DNA from: Fimenecus sp045594645
GTDB lineage: Bacteria > Bacillota > Clostridia > Oscillospirales > Acutalibacteraceae
DNA length: 47,827 bases
Assembly: GCA_045594645.1 (NCBI GenBank)
Contig: JAZNYY010000076.1
Location: 1 to 47,827 of the forward strand
Direction: 5' to 3'
The notes below the pieces were generated by a model that saw nothing but the letters and a program-made list of their open reading frames with translations, did no database searches and was not told the DNA's origin. Positions 15,595-24,910 of the stretch are shown piece after piece. A program made the translations under genes and the position numbers. Numbering within the stretch: position 1 is the stretch's first letter; every line of letters begins with the position of its first letter.

Positions 15595-17658
15595 ATGCAG
15601 AACAGAGTTTTCAAAAGCATAATTTCTATAGTTTTGTGTATTTCTATATTATTTTCATTTGCTTCTTATTTTGCTGTAAGTGCTGCAACACAGATGGGCA
15701 TAGTTAGTGGTCTTGGTGGCTATGCACTTTATGTAAGAACAGGTCCGGGAACAAACAACGGTAAATTACTTCATAACGGTAATGAGGTTAAGCTGTACGA
15801 CGGAAATTCAGTTACAGTTCTTGAAACTTGTAATTCGCAAAACAATGATACATCAAACCCTACTTGGTATAAAATTCAATTTTCTTATTCGGGTGAAACA
15901 CTAACGGGTTATGTTTCAGCAAAATTCGTTGAAATCAAAACTACTACCGATGATTATGAAATGCCCGAGGGTGTGCCCGAAATTTATAAAGAATACATAG
16001 AAAATCTTTTAAGCTTGCACCCAAATTGGAATTTTGTTTTTTATGACACAGGAATAAACTGGTCAGATTTATTTACCGATACTGCTCAAGGTTATTTTGG
16101 CAGAAGTATGATACAGTATAATCAACCATTGTCTTATCGTTCTACTGCTTCAGGTGCATACGATTGGCGTAATGATAAATGGTTATTATATAAAAATGAA
16201 GCCGGTTGGTACCAGGCAAACACTCAAACAATTGCTTACTATATGGACCCAAGAAACTTTTTAAATGAGTCAAATGTCTTTATGTTTGAGGCACTTTCAT
16301 ATGATAGTAAGACTCAAACCATTGACGGTGTAGAAAAAATTTTAAGTGGCTCATTTATGGATGATGTGAAGATTAAAAATACTGATAATAATGAGATTAC
16401 TTATGCACAAGCATATATTAGCGCTGCAGAGATTGCAGATGTAAGTCCATATCATCTTGCCTCACGAACAATTCAAGAGGTTGGTAAAAACGGCAGTGGC
16501 TCAACAAGCGGTAATTATAATGACACATATAAGGGCTTATATAATTTTTATAACATTGGTGCATCTGCCAGCGGTGACCCAATTGCGAATGGTTTAAAAT
16601 ATGCTTCTGGAGCTACCTCATCAGATGCAAATATTGAAAAATATTTATTACCGTGGAATACTCAATACAAATCAATTGTAGGTGGCGCAAAGTGGATAGC
16701 TAATGGCTATATTAATAATAAGCAGGATACATTATATTTTCAAAAGTTTAATGTGTGCAATAAGGTTTGGACTCATCAGTATATGACCAATATTATGGCA
16801 CCGTATTCAGAATCAATTACTATTAGAAAAACTTATTCTAATTTAGGTATTCTTGATAATAGCTTTACTTTTATTATTCCTTATTACAGAAATATGCCTG
16901 AAGAAGCTTGTAAACTTCCCGAAGCTAACAATAATAATCCTAACAATTGGCTCTCTGATTTGCATATTGATGATTACAATTTTGGATTTGATGCAGGAAA
17001 AACAAGTGGCTATTCAATAACTGTCGCTTCCTCTGTTTCATCTGTAAAAGTTACTGCAACAACAGTGAATTCCAATGCGAAGGTTAGCGGAACCGGAACA
17101 ATAGCGCTGAATTACGGAAGTAATGCAATTGATGTAGTTGTAACTGCCGAAAATGGTGATATACGCACTTATACAATCAATATAATCAGAAATGCTGATA
17201 ATATTGTACCGCTTAAAAGCATTTCTTTAAGTGCTACATCTGCTTCAATGTTTACGGGGGATACAAAAAAGCTTACTGTTACATATAATCCCTCAAACAC
17301 AACCGACAGTAAAACTGTAACTTGGTCAACTTCTGATAAATCGGTTGCAACGGTTACAAACGGAACAATTACCGCAATTGGTGTTGGTACTGCAACAATC
17401 ACGGCAAAGGTTGGTGCTTTTACTGCAACTTGTAAGGTTACGGTATCAAGCAGTACAAATTATACTTTAGGTGATATTGATGCTGATGGTGCGGTAACTA
17501 TTGCTGACGCACTTATGATATTTAAGTATAAATCAGGTGAAATTAAGCTTTCAGATACTCAGCTAAAAGCCGCTGATACAGATAAAAATAATAAAGTTGA
17601 ACTTGCTGATGCTTTGAGAATTTTTAAATTTAAGAGTGGCGAAATTGATAAATTATAA
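15595..17658 (+). CDS. secreted SH3b-glucosaminidase-like cell wall hydrolase with Ig-like and dockerin domains
   Basis: 687 residues from ATG 15595 (AAGGAAGTG upstream). A Sec signal peptide ends near residue 30 (VSAA). An SH3b-like domain spans about 36-114 (YALYVRTGPGTNNGKLL). A glucosaminidase-like catalytic region spans about 130-435, with candidate catalytic E295 in RTIQEVGKNG. A cadherin-like beta domain (455-532), a Big_2 Ig-like domain (539-617) and a type I dockerin (625-685, two EF-type repeats: DIDADGAVTIADAL and DTDKNNKVELADAL) follow. It probably cleaves the glycan strands of peptidoglycan. The dockerin suggests attachment to a cohesin-bearing surface protein, none of which is in the window. 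Confidence 0.88.
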   Translation: MQNRVFKSIISIVLCISILFSFASYFAVSAATQMGIVSGLGGYALYVRTGPGTNNGKLLHNGNEVKLYDGNSVTVLETCNSQNNDTSNPTWYKIQFSYSGETLTGYVSAKFVEIKTTTDDYEMPEGVPEIYKEYIENLLSLHPNWNFVFYDTGINWSDLFTDTAQGYFGRSMIQYNQPLSYRSTASGAYDWRNDKWLLYKNEAGWYQANTQTIAYYMDPRNFLNESNVFMFEALSYDSKTQTIDGVEKILSGSFMDDVKIKNTDNNEITYAQAYISAAEIADVSPYHLASRTIQEVGKNGSGSTSGNYNDTYKGLYNFYNIGASASGDPIANGLKYASGATSSDANIEKYLLPWNTQYKSIVGGAKWIANGYINNKQDTLYFQKFNVCNKVWTHQYMTNIMAPYSESITIRKTYSNLGILDNSFTFIIPYYRNMPEEACKLPEANNNNPNNWLSDLHIDDYNFGFDAGKTSGYSITVASSVSSVKVTATTVNSNAKVSGTGTIALNYGSNAIDVVVTAENGDIRTYTINIIRNADNIVPLKSISLSATSASMFTGDTKKLTVTYNPSNTTDSKTVTWSTSDKSVATVTNGTITAIGVGTATITAKVGAFTATCKVTVSSSTNYTLGDIDADGAVTIADALMIFKYKSGEIKLSDTQLKAADTDKNNKVELADALRIFKFKSGEIDKL

Positions 17659-17664
17659 AAAATT

Positions 17665-17686
17665 AACCCGACCAAAAGGTCGGGTT
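17665..17686. terminator. bidirectional terminator
   Basis: AACCCGACC and GGTCGGGTT form a perfect 9-bp stem around an AAAA loop. An A-run lies on the left and T-rich sequence on the right. It separates the convergent autolysin and alpha/beta hydrolase genes. Confidence 0.88.
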
Positions 17687-17692
17687 TAATCT

Positions 17693-18664
17693 TTATATGT
17701 ACTTGTTTATAAATTCAATAACCGAATTCCAATAAAGCTCAGGGTCAACACAAGCATTTCTTGCGTGAGGTGAGTCGGGAATTGTTATTTTTTCTTTTTC
17801 ACTTGCACAAGCTTCATAAACTCTGTCAAGCATTTCATAGGGGACAAAGGTATCCTTATCGCCGTGAATAAATATTGTAGGTGTTTTTGATTTCTTTAAT
17901 TGTTCGATTGCAGAAGCTTCTTTAAAATCAAATCCCGAATAAATTTTGTTTACAACATTTGCACTATAAAGTGTGGGGAATTCGTGCATTTTAAAGTTAT
18001 TTTTAATTTTATTACTGAAAATATCCCAAACTGATGTATATCCGCAATCGGCAACCGCTACTTTTACATTTTCGGGTAAATCTTCACCTGTGGTCATCAT
18101 TGTTGTTGCCGCACCCATTGATTCACCGTGAAGAATTATTTTGCTTTCAGGGTAATTCTCTGCAATGAAATTCGCCCAATCAACGATGTCAAGTCTGTCC
18201 TTCCAACCCATTGTAACTGTGCCCGCTTCGCTGTCGGCGTGTCCGTTAAGGCTTGGCATAAGAACATTGTAGCCTAATTCGTGGTATTTCTGTGCATACA
18301 TTCCCATTCCGCGAGGTTCAGAAGTGTAGCCGTGAATTATGATTACAAATACATCACTTTCTTTTTCGGGGAAAATGAAATCGGCGTGCAAATTCTTATT
18401 TGCATTTGTTGATTTGATTACAAGCTTTTCTTTGTTTGCATTGTCAAACCAATCTTTGCCTTTCTCTTTAATTGCATCAAGGCGAAGTAACTCTTCGTCT
18501 TTTTCTTTAGTACCGCTTGCAACCTTGGCTACAAAGGGATTTTTAAGTCCGCTTTTTGTCAGAGTTACATAATAAAAGAAATTACCGATTAAAAAATAAG
18601 TCGCAGCTGCTGTTGCACCGACAATTCCTGCGGTTTTAAGTGCTTTTTTAGTATTCTTTTTCAT
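17693..18664 (-). CDS. membrane-anchored alpha/beta hydrolase
   Basis: 323 residues. A basic N-terminus and one hydrophobic segment at about 11-34 suggest a membrane anchor. The alpha/beta hydrolase fold follows: oxyanion region IIIHGYTSEPRGM, nucleophile S182 in HGESMGA, acid D271 in IHGDKDTFVP and H300 in SPHAR. This is the layout of prolyl-oligopeptidase-like or BAAT-like esterases of Clostridia, close to B. subtilis YqkD as I recall. The substrate is unknown. It is a monocistronic gene between a shared terminator and a divergent operon. Confidence 0.88.
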   Translation of the reverse strand: MKKNTKKALKTAGIVGATAAATYFLIGNFFYYVTLTKSGLKNPFVAKVASGTKEKDEELLRLDAIKEKGKDWFDNANKEKLVIKSTNANKNLHADFIFPEKESDVFVIIIHGYTSEPRGMGMYAQKYHELGYNVLMPSLNGHADSEAGTVTMGWKDRLDIVDWANFIAENYPESKIILHGESMGAATTMMTTGEDLPENVKVAVADCGYTSVWDIFSNKIKNNFKMHEFPTLYSANVVNKIYSGFDFKEASAIEQLKKSKTPTIFIHGDKDTFVPYEMLDRVYEACASEKEKITIPDSPHARNACVDPELYWNSVIEFINKYI

Positions 18665-18752
18665 AAAAACTCCTCCTATGTTTTTATTTTACAACCAATT
18701 CTTTCAAATGTCTATTATTTTTTATCATAATCGATAAATTTTTGAATAACTG

Positions 18753-18781
18753 TTGTTTTATTATAAAAAATCTGTTAAAAT
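18753..18781 (+). promoter_or_regulatory. promoter of the divIVA-like/fumarate hydratase beta/pcrA operon
   Basis: TTGTTT at 18753-18758, a 17-base spacer and TAAAAT at 18776-18781, 30 bases upstream of the start codon. Predicted by eye. Confidence 0.55.
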
Positions 18782-18811
18782 AAAGTATATTTTTACATAA
18801 GAGGAATTGTT

Positions 18812-19534
18812 ATGAGTAAAGAATTCACAATTATGAAAACTACATTGTTCGGCGGATTTAAAAAATCCGATGTTCTCGCTTATGTTGAGCAATTGCAGAC
18901 TGAAACTGCTGATATTAAATCTATGCTTGATACAAAGCGTGAGGAGTCACTTGAGTTAAAGCGTAAAATCGATGAACTCGAAATTAAGCTTGATACCTTA
19001 TCATCAGTAAATGAACGACTTGCTGAAAAAGAAAAAGAGGCTAATGAATTAGCAGTTAAGCTTGAACTTGCCCTCAAAGAAAATCAGCAGTATAGCGAAA
19101 AAATTTCCGAATATGACGAAAAAAGTGAAAAGCTTCGCCGTGCGGAAAAGCAAATTGGCGCCGCTTATATTGATGCTCGCCGCTATACTGATGACCTTGT
19201 TGACAATGCAAAGGCAAAGGCAAAAGACATTGGTGCAATCGCTTCGCAGGATGTTAAAAATCAAGCCAACGAAATTGAACAGCTTTTAAAGGATGTAGAT
19301 GCAATTTCAAGAAAGTTTAATTCTTCGCTTGAACAGCTTCATAAAGATGTATATGCATTGGGAACAAAACTTAATTCTTCTGCATCTTCACTTCTTAATC
19401 TTCATACGGATTTAACAGGTATTGAAGCACATACCTTTGAATATGACAACGATTTTTCTGATGAGAATAATTTCACGGTAATTTCATATTCTGAACATAC
19501 GGAAGATTTTAATTCTGACGCTAAAGAAGGTTAA
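18812..19534 (+). CDS. DivIVA-domain coiled-coil protein
   Basis: 240 residues. The N-terminal FGGFKKSDVLAYVEQLQ matches the DivIVA lipid-binding domain. Long heptad-rich coiled coils run from about 25 to 115, and a second helical region (KAKAKDIGAIASQDVKNQA) follows. The tail is acidic. DivIVA-type proteins gather at curved membranes such as division sites and poles. This one is not beside ylm or minicell genes, so its partner is unclear. It starts the operon and is separated from the next gene by two bases. A GAGGAA site precedes the ATG. Confidence 0.82.
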   Translation: MSKEFTIMKTTLFGGFKKSDVLAYVEQLQTETADIKSMLDTKREESLELKRKIDELEIKLDTLSSVNERLAEKEKEANELAVKLELALKENQQYSEKISEYDEKSEKLRRAEKQIGAAYIDARRYTDDLVDNAKAKAKDIGAIASQDVKNQANEIEQLLKDVDAISRKFNSSLEQLHKDVYALGTKLNSSASSLLNLHTDLTGIEAHTFEYDNDFSDENNFTVISYSEHTEDFNSDAKEG

Positions 19535-19536
19535 TT

Positions 19537-20064
19537 ATGGCGCAATATTCTTTGCACACATCAAAAATAACTGAATTTGCAGAAATCTTAAAAGCAGGCG
19601 ACAGAGTGTTGCTTTCGGGTATTGTTTACACCGCCCGCGATGCCGCACACAAAAGAATTAAAGCCATGATTGATAATAATGAGCAGTTGCCTTTTGACTT
19701 AAAAAACTCTGTGATTTATTATGCAGGGCCAACACCCACGCCTGAAGGTCTTTCAATTGGCAGTTGCGGTCCTACAACATCAAGCAGAATGGATAAATTC
19801 TCACCCGAATTTCTTGATTTAGGGCTTGTTGCAATGATTGGCAAAGGACCTCGCTCAAATGAAGTTTGTGAAGCGATAAATCGAAACAATGCAGTTTATT
19901 TCTGCGCTATTGGTGGTGCAGGTGCTCTCGCTTCAAAATGTATAACAAGTGCTGAAGTCATCGCATTTGATGATTTGGGTTGTGAATCTATCAAAAAACT
20001 TGAAATTGAGAATTTTCCGCTTATTGTTGCTATTGATTCAAATGGCGGTAATTTATTTAAATAG
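19537..20064 (+). CDS. fumarate hydratase class I, beta subunit
   Basis: 175 residues of the C-terminal domain family of class I iron-sulfur hydro-lyases (fumarate or L-tartrate). Motifs: GDRVLLSGIVYTARDAAHKR, YYAGPTPTPEG, GSCGPTTSSRMD, MIGKG and FCAIGGAGALASKCI. The active enzyme needs the alpha subunit that holds the 4Fe-4S cluster. That gene normally lies directly upstream, but here a DivIVA-like gene does and no alpha subunit is in the window. Substrate (fumarate or tartrate) cannot be decided from sequence. It probably shares the transcript with its two neighbours. Confidence 0.9.
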   Translation: MAQYSLHTSKITEFAEILKAGDRVLLSGIVYTARDAAHKRIKAMIDNNEQLPFDLKNSVIYYAGPTPTPEGLSIGSCGPTTSSRMDKFSPEFLDLGLVAMIGKGPRSNEVCEAINRNNAVYFCAIGGAGALASKCITSAEVIAFDDLGCESIKKLEIENFPLIVAIDSNGGNLFK

Positions 20065-20076
20065 GAGAAAATTAAA

Positions 20077-22428
20077 ATGCATTCACAAATCTGTGAGTTA
20101 AGAGATAGAATTATTAAAAATGAATTCAACAGAATGAATGATATGCAGTTAAAAGCGGTCTTATCAGTTGACGGACCGCTTTTAATTCTTGCAGGTGCGG
20201 GTAGCGGTAAAACAACTGTGCTCGTAAACCGTATCGCAAATCTTATGAAATACGGTAGAGCATACGGCTCAAATGAAATTGATTGCCGTACATATGACAA
20301 TACTGTTGAATTACTTGAAAAGTACTATAAAGGCGACACATTTGTTTATCAGCAGATTAAATATATTTTGTCTGTTGATGCACCTAAGCCTTGGGAGATA
20401 CTTGCGTTCACATTCACAAATAAAGCGGCTAATGAGTTAAAGGACAGACTCGTTCTTCGTATTGGTGAAGAAGCAAATGACATCTGGGCGGGTACATTCC
20501 ATTCAATATGTGTGCGTATTTTACGCAGAAATGCCGAGCTTTTAGGCTTTTCAAAGCATTTCACTATCTATGACACCGATGATAGTAAACGCGTTATGAA
20601 GGATTGTCAGCGACTTCTTAATATCGACGATAAATTTTTGCCTCATAAATCTATTCTTGCAGAAATCAGCCGTGCTAAAGATATGCTTGTTTCACCTGAA
20701 GAATTTTTGAATTTAGGTAGTGGTAATTACAGAGAAAAGCAAATCGGCGAGTGTTATCAAAAATATCAGCGACTTCTTAAAAATGCTGATGCAATGGATT
20801 TTGACGATATCATTTTCTATACTGTTAAATTATTGAAAGAAAATGACGATGTCCGCGAATACTATCAGAATAAGTTTAAATATGTTCTTGTTGATGAGTA
20901 TCAGGATACAAACCACGCACAGTTTATGCTTACAAAGCTCTTATCAGAGGGCTATAACAACATTTGTGTAGTTGGTGATGATGACCAGAGTATTTATAAA
21001 TTTCGCGGTGCTACTATTGAGAATATTTTAAGCTTTGAAAAGAATTTTAAAAATGCACAGGTTATTCGACTTGAACAGAATTACCGTTCAACACAGAATA
21101 TTCTTGACGGCGCGAATGCTGTTATTTCAAATAACGAAAACCGCAAGGGTAAAAATCTTTGGACATCCAACGGTGAGGGTGAAAAAATAACACTCAACAC
21201 TCTTGACGATGAGTATGCTGAGGGTAAGTTTATTGCTGACGAAATAATGAAGCAAATGGGTTCAACAGGTAAATTCAGCGATTTTGCAGTTCTTTATCGT
21301 ATGAACTCAATGTCAAACTCTGTTGAACGCGCATTGGTACGAAGCGGTATTCCGTACAGAATTATTGGCGGTCATAAATTCTATGACCGTATGGAAATTA
21401 AAGACGCTTTGGCATATTTATCAGTTATTGCTAATCACAAAGATAGTAACCGTCTTGAAAGAATTATCAATGTTCCTAAAAGAGGAATTGGTGCAACTAC
21501 AATTGCAACCGCAAAGGAAATTGCAGATGCTTTGGGTATAAGCCTTTTTGATGTTTTTAAAACTGCTGATGAATATGAAAAGCTTAAGCGCAGTTCACAA
21601 AAGCTTATTGAATTTACTCAAATGATTGAAGGATTTTCAGAGCTTCTTACACGCGAGTCACCATCATCAGTGTTCATTTCTTTGCTTGATGAAACGGGAT
21701 ATAGAGCAATGACTGCAGGCGATAAGGAAAAGGGCGAAGAACGATTGCAGAACTTAGACGAGCTCAACTCTAACCTGATCAGATTTAAAGAAGAAAATAC
21801 CGAGGCTGAGCTTTCCGACTTCCTTGAAGAAGTTGCGTTACTGACTGATATTGACAATTATAATGCAGATTCAGATACTGTTGTTCTTATGACACTTCAT
21901 GCATCAAAGGGACTTGAATTTCCCGTTGTGTTCATTCCCGGACTTGAAGAGGGTGTATTTCCCGGTATGCAGTCAATTTATGACCCAACCGAAATTGAAG
22001 AAGAACGCCGTCTTGCTTATGTTGGTATTACCCGCGCAAAGCAAAAGCTTTATCTTCTTAACACCCGTTCAAGAATGATTTTCGGCTCAACAAAATATAA
22101 CCGTCCTTCAAGATTTTTAGAAGAATTGCCGAAAGAATGTTGTCAATCACTTGTTAAACCAAAAACTCCTGTGCAGAATAGAATGTCAAGTTCACAAAAT
22201 CAATCTGCAAAGCCTGTTACAAAGGGTTTTGGTGTTGGATTTGGCTCTGCACCCAAGAAATCTACTGAAACCTTTATGGTGGGCGAAGAGGTTATTCACC
22301 GCGTGTTCGGTAAGGGTATGATTGTGTCCCTTAAACCAATGGGCAATGATACTTTAATGGAAATCGCCTTTGAAAAGGTAGGAACTAAAAAGATTATGGC
22401 AAATATGGGTGCCGTTAAAAGGGCATAA
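20077..22428 (+). CDS. pcrA: ATP-dependent DNA helicase PcrA/UvrD
   Basis: 783 residues, a superfamily 1 helicase for nucleotide excision repair and rolling-circle replication. Motifs in order: DMQLKAVLSVDGPLLILAG (Q motif), Walker A AGSGKTT at 41-47, FTFTNKAANEL (Ia), FRGAT after VDEYQDTNHAQ and GDDDQSIYKF, LEQNYRST, TLHASKGLEF and YVGITRAK. The C-terminal domain EEVIHRVFGKGMIVSL is the RNA-polymerase-binding Tudor-like part. An extra segment at about 62-104 lies between motifs I and Ia, where PcrA usually has a short loop. TAGGAG precedes the ATG. Confidence 0.95.
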   Translation: MHSQICELRDRIIKNEFNRMNDMQLKAVLSVDGPLLILAGAGSGKTTVLVNRIANLMKYGRAYGSNEIDCRTYDNTVELLEKYYKGDTFVYQQIKYILSVDAPKPWEILAFTFTNKAANELKDRLVLRIGEEANDIWAGTFHSICVRILRRNAELLGFSKHFTIYDTDDSKRVMKDCQRLLNIDDKFLPHKSILAEISRAKDMLVSPEEFLNLGSGNYREKQIGECYQKYQRLLKNADAMDFDDIIFYTVKLLKENDDVREYYQNKFKYVLVDEYQDTNHAQFMLTKLLSEGYNNICVVGDDDQSIYKFRGATIENILSFEKNFKNAQVIRLEQNYRSTQNILDGANAVISNNENRKGKNLWTSNGEGEKITLNTLDDEYAEGKFIADEIMKQMGSTGKFSDFAVLYRMNSMSNSVERALVRSGIPYRIIGGHKFYDRMEIKDALAYLSVIANHKDSNRLERIINVPKRGIGATTIATAKEIADALGISLFDVFKTADEYEKLKRSSQKLIEFTQMIEGFSELLTRESPSSVFISLLDETGYRAMTAGDKEKGEERLQNLDELNSNLIRFKEENTEAELSDFLEEVALLTDIDNYNADSDTVVLMTLHASKGLEFPVVFIPGLEEGVFPGMQSIYDPTEIEEERRLAYVGITRAKQKLYLLNTRSRMIFGSTKYNRPSRFLEELPKECCQSLVKPKTPVQNRMSSSQNQSAKPVTKGFGVGFGSAPKKSTETFMVGEEVIHRVFGKGMIVSLKPMGNDTLMEIAFEKVGTKKIMANMGAVKRA

Positions 22429-22432
22429 AATC

Positions 22433-22458
22433 AGAGGTCGCGATTGCGACCTCTTTTT
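22433..22458 (+). terminator. terminator after pcrA
   Basis: AGAGGTCGC and GCGACCTCT form a perfect 9-bp stem around GATT, followed by a run of T's. It begins 5 bases after the pcrA stop codon. Confidence 0.92.
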
Positions 22459-22466
22459 ATCTTAAA

Positions 22467-22501
22467 TTGAATAATTCGCCTAAAAAGCGAAATATATTCA
22501 A
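22467..22501. repeat. interrupted inverted repeat upstream of the XRE regulator gene
   Basis: TTGAATA and TATTCAA (7 bp) enclose TTCGC and GCGAA (5 bp) around a 7-base loop, with a small asymmetric internal loop (1 and 3 bases). There is no T-tract, so it is not a terminator. It lies just upstream of the likely promoter of the regulator gene and might be an operator or a chance structure. Confidence 0.4.
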
Positions 22502-22512
22502 GCATAAAGATA

Positions 22513-22541
22513 TTGTAAAATATTAAAATTGAAGTTATTAT
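22513..22541 (+). promoter_or_regulatory. possible promoter of the XRE regulator gene
   Basis: TTGTAA at 22513-22518, a 17-base spacer and TATTAT at 22536-22541, 42 bases upstream of the start codon. The region is AT-rich, so this is a weak prediction. Confidence 0.4.
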
Positions 22542-22583
22542 ACAATTATGATAGCACTGTCAAATAATATTAAAGGTGATTTT

Positions 22584-23684
22584 ATGACAATTTATTTTGG
22601 TGAAAATCTTAAAAAACTTCGTAAAGAAAGAGGAATGACACAAGAAGCTCTTGCGGAATTTTTTGGCGTTTCATTTCAAACAGTAAGCAAATGGGAACGA
22701 GGAGAGACATATCCCGATATAACAATGCTACCTATATTTGCCTCTTTCTTTAATGTGTCTATTGATGATTTGCTTGGTGTTGATAAAGTGGAAAAAGAGC
22801 AAAAAATTAATGAATATCTTGAGCTATATGACACTATGAAACTAAAGGATATATCTTTGATATATGAAAAATTCAAAATAGCTGTTAAAGAGTTTCCAAA
22901 CGATTTTCGTATTTTAATTCGTTATATGGAACTTTTGCAGGAGGTCGAAGACTTTGTAGAAGGTAGGTATAAAACAACAACCAAAGAAATCACATCAATT
23001 TATGAAAAAATTCAAAAATATTGTACAGATGACCATATAAGAATCCGTTCAAAGGTGATTATGATTTCTCATTTGCTGATGAAATATCAATGTATCCCAA
23101 ATGAAGAGGGAAAATATTATGTGAATAAAGAATATCTAAATCAAGCAAAAGAAATTATAAATACTCTACCTTCAATTAAAGATTCAAAAGAATTGATGTT
23201 GATGAATTCAGCATTTGATACTGAAGGCTATAATATAACCCACAGAAAAGCTCTTGAAGAATTACTATTTTTATTACAAGATACAGCATTTGGATATTGT
23301 TATAATTATGAACCACAAAAAAGACTTGAGATAATTACACATATTCAAGGGCTTATAAACCTTATTTTTTCTGACGGAAATTATGGTAAAAATTGTATTA
23401 ACAGACTATATAATTATGGTCATATAGGTCATTTGTATCAGCAAATCGGTGATGATGAAAATGGTTTGAAATATCTTAAAATTGCCGCACAATATGCAAA
23501 AGAGCTCGATGCAAACCCCGATGTTTCAGAAAAAGCAATGAGATATTATAATGGTGGTCCGCCCTACCGTGAAAATAACTTATCTAAATTTATGAAAATC
23601 GTAATGACAGAGCATTACCCGTTAACTGAAGAATTTAAATCAAAATCCGAATTCAAGGAAATAATATCCATATTAGATAACTAA
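22584..23684 (+). CDS. XRE-family helix-turn-helix regulator with helical C-terminal domain
   Basis: 366 residues from ATG 22584 (AAAGGTGA upstream); the frame is open to 22548 but lacks a ribosome site there. The N-terminal HTH covers about 6-60 (LKKLRKERGMTQEALAEFFG, then TVSKWERGETYPDITMLP). The remaining 300 residues are mostly helical and resemble a TPR-like ligand or peptide-sensing region. There is no obvious partner gene; it stands alone between two terminators. The target is unknown. Confidence 0.87.
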   Translation: MTIYFGENLKKLRKERGMTQEALAEFFGVSFQTVSKWERGETYPDITMLPIFASFFNVSIDDLLGVDKVEKEQKINEYLELYDTMKLKDISLIYEKFKIAVKEFPNDFRILIRYMELLQEVEDFVEGRYKTTTKEITSIYEKIQKYCTDDHIRIRSKVIMISHLLMKYQCIPNEEGKYYVNKEYLNQAKEIINTLPSIKDSKELMLMNSAFDTEGYNITHRKALEELLFLLQDTAFGYCYNYEPQKRLEIITHIQGLINLIFSDGNYGKNCINRLYNYGHIGHLYQQIGDDENGLKYLKIAAQYAKELDANPDVSEKAMRYYNGGPPYRENNLSKFMKIVMTEHYPLTEEFKSKSEFKEIISILDN

Positions 23685-23689
23685 TTTAA

Positions 23690-23714
23690 AAGCACCTCAC
23701 TATGTGGGGTGCTT
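23690..23714. terminator. bidirectional terminator
   Basis: AAGCACCTCAC pairs with GTGGGGTGCTT over 11 bases with one G-T pair, around a TAT loop. A-rich and T-rich flanks lie on each side. It separates the convergent regulator gene and rodA. Confidence 0.8.
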
Positions 23715-23722
23715 CGTTGAAT

Positions 23723-24910
23723 TTATATCTCTGAAAACGGATTATAAATATTCTGTTGACTAACATCAATTAATTCTCTTTGCTGATTATATCGGTAAAA
23801 GCTTAAAATTAAACCAATTGCAATATAAATACAAAGGTTTGAAGAACCGCCCGCGCTGAAGAAGGGGAGTGTAATACCAATAACGGGTAAAAGCATTAAG
23901 CACATACCAACATTGATAATAACTTGTCCGCCAATCATAGCCGCAACACCATAGCACATTATTTTTGTGTTGCCAATTTTATCGTGTTTGCCCGTTCTTG
24001 CAATTCTTATAACTATTGCTGTTAATAAGAATAATGCAATGAAACAACCTACAAGACCTAATTCTTCGCCCACGACGGTGAAAATCATATCATTTTCGGC
24101 TTCGGGAATTGCATCTGGTGTTTGTGTAAGAGTGCCTTGGAATAAGCCTTGACCCGTTATTCCGCCACTACCCAAAGCGGTCATTCCGCGTTGCTGCTGA
24201 TAAATGACATCGGGATAAAGCTCAGGGTAAACCAATGCTAAAAATCTTTCTTTTTGAATATTATCAAGTAAGAATACCCACGCAAGCGGTAGTGCGGCAA
24301 TAACTAAAAGTCCGCCCGCCAAGAAATATCCCCAATGAAGCCCCGCAACAAAAAGCATAGCAACTGCAATAATCATAAACACAAGTGCCGAGCCCATATC
24401 ACCCGATTTGATAACAAGTGCAACGGGAATAAGCGCGTGAATACCAAGCTGAATAATTGAAAGCGGATGATTTATGTTGCTTTTAAGCCTTTCAAGGTGA
24501 ACACCAAAGGTGATAATAAAGCCGATTTTAACAAGCTCCGAAGGCTGAAAATAAATACCTGTACTACCGATTTTAAGCCAGGTTTTTGCATCGGGTCTCT
24601 CAATAGGACCAACACCGAAAATAAGTGTAATAACCATAATTCCTATGCAGAATAATGCTATAAGCGGTGCCATTCTTATTATGAATTCATAGTCAATTAA
24701 TGAAATTATGAGTGCCATAATAATACCTGCAGTAACTGCCAACACCATAACCGAAAAGTCACGAGAGAATTTTTCGCCCTCGCCAACACTCCAAAGAGTA
24801 GCACTTAAAACACTTATACAGCCGAATGCAGATGCCAAAGCACAAAGCAACAGAAGTATTTTATCGGTTTCTTTTATGAAATTTTTTACAGTTCTAAAAA
24901 CTTTTTTCAT
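23723..24910 (-). CDS. rodA: RodA-type SEDS peptidoglycan polymerase
   Basis: 395 residues with about ten hydrophobic segments. SEDS signatures are present: KTWLKIGSTGIYFQPSELVK, the large extracellular loop with PELYPDVIYQQQRG and GSGGITGQGLFQGTLTQ, ENDMIFTVVGEELGLVG, and GITLPFFSAGGSS. RodA, FtsW and SpoVE share these. The absence of FtsW hallmarks and the loop sequence favour RodA, which builds the lateral wall with a class B PBP. Its start overlaps the upstream DUF4091 gene by 4 bases. Confidence 0.88.
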   Translation of the reverse strand: MKKVFRTVKNFIKETDKILLLLCALASAFGCISVLSATLWSVGEGEKFSRDFSVMVLAVTAGIIMALIISLIDYEFIIRMAPLIALFCIGIMVITLIFGVGPIERPDAKTWLKIGSTGIYFQPSELVKIGFIITFGVHLERLKSNINHPLSIIQLGIHALIPVALVIKSGDMGSALVFMIIAVAMLFVAGLHWGYFLAGGLLVIAALPLAWVFLLDNIQKERFLALVYPELYPDVIYQQQRGMTALGSGGITGQGLFQGTLTQTPDAIPEAENDMIFTVVGEELGLVGCFIALFLLTAIVIRIARTGKHDKIGNTKIMCYGVAAMIGGQVIINVGMCLMLLPVIGITLPFFSAGGSSNLCIYIAIGLILSFYRYNQQRELIDVSQQNIYNPFSEI

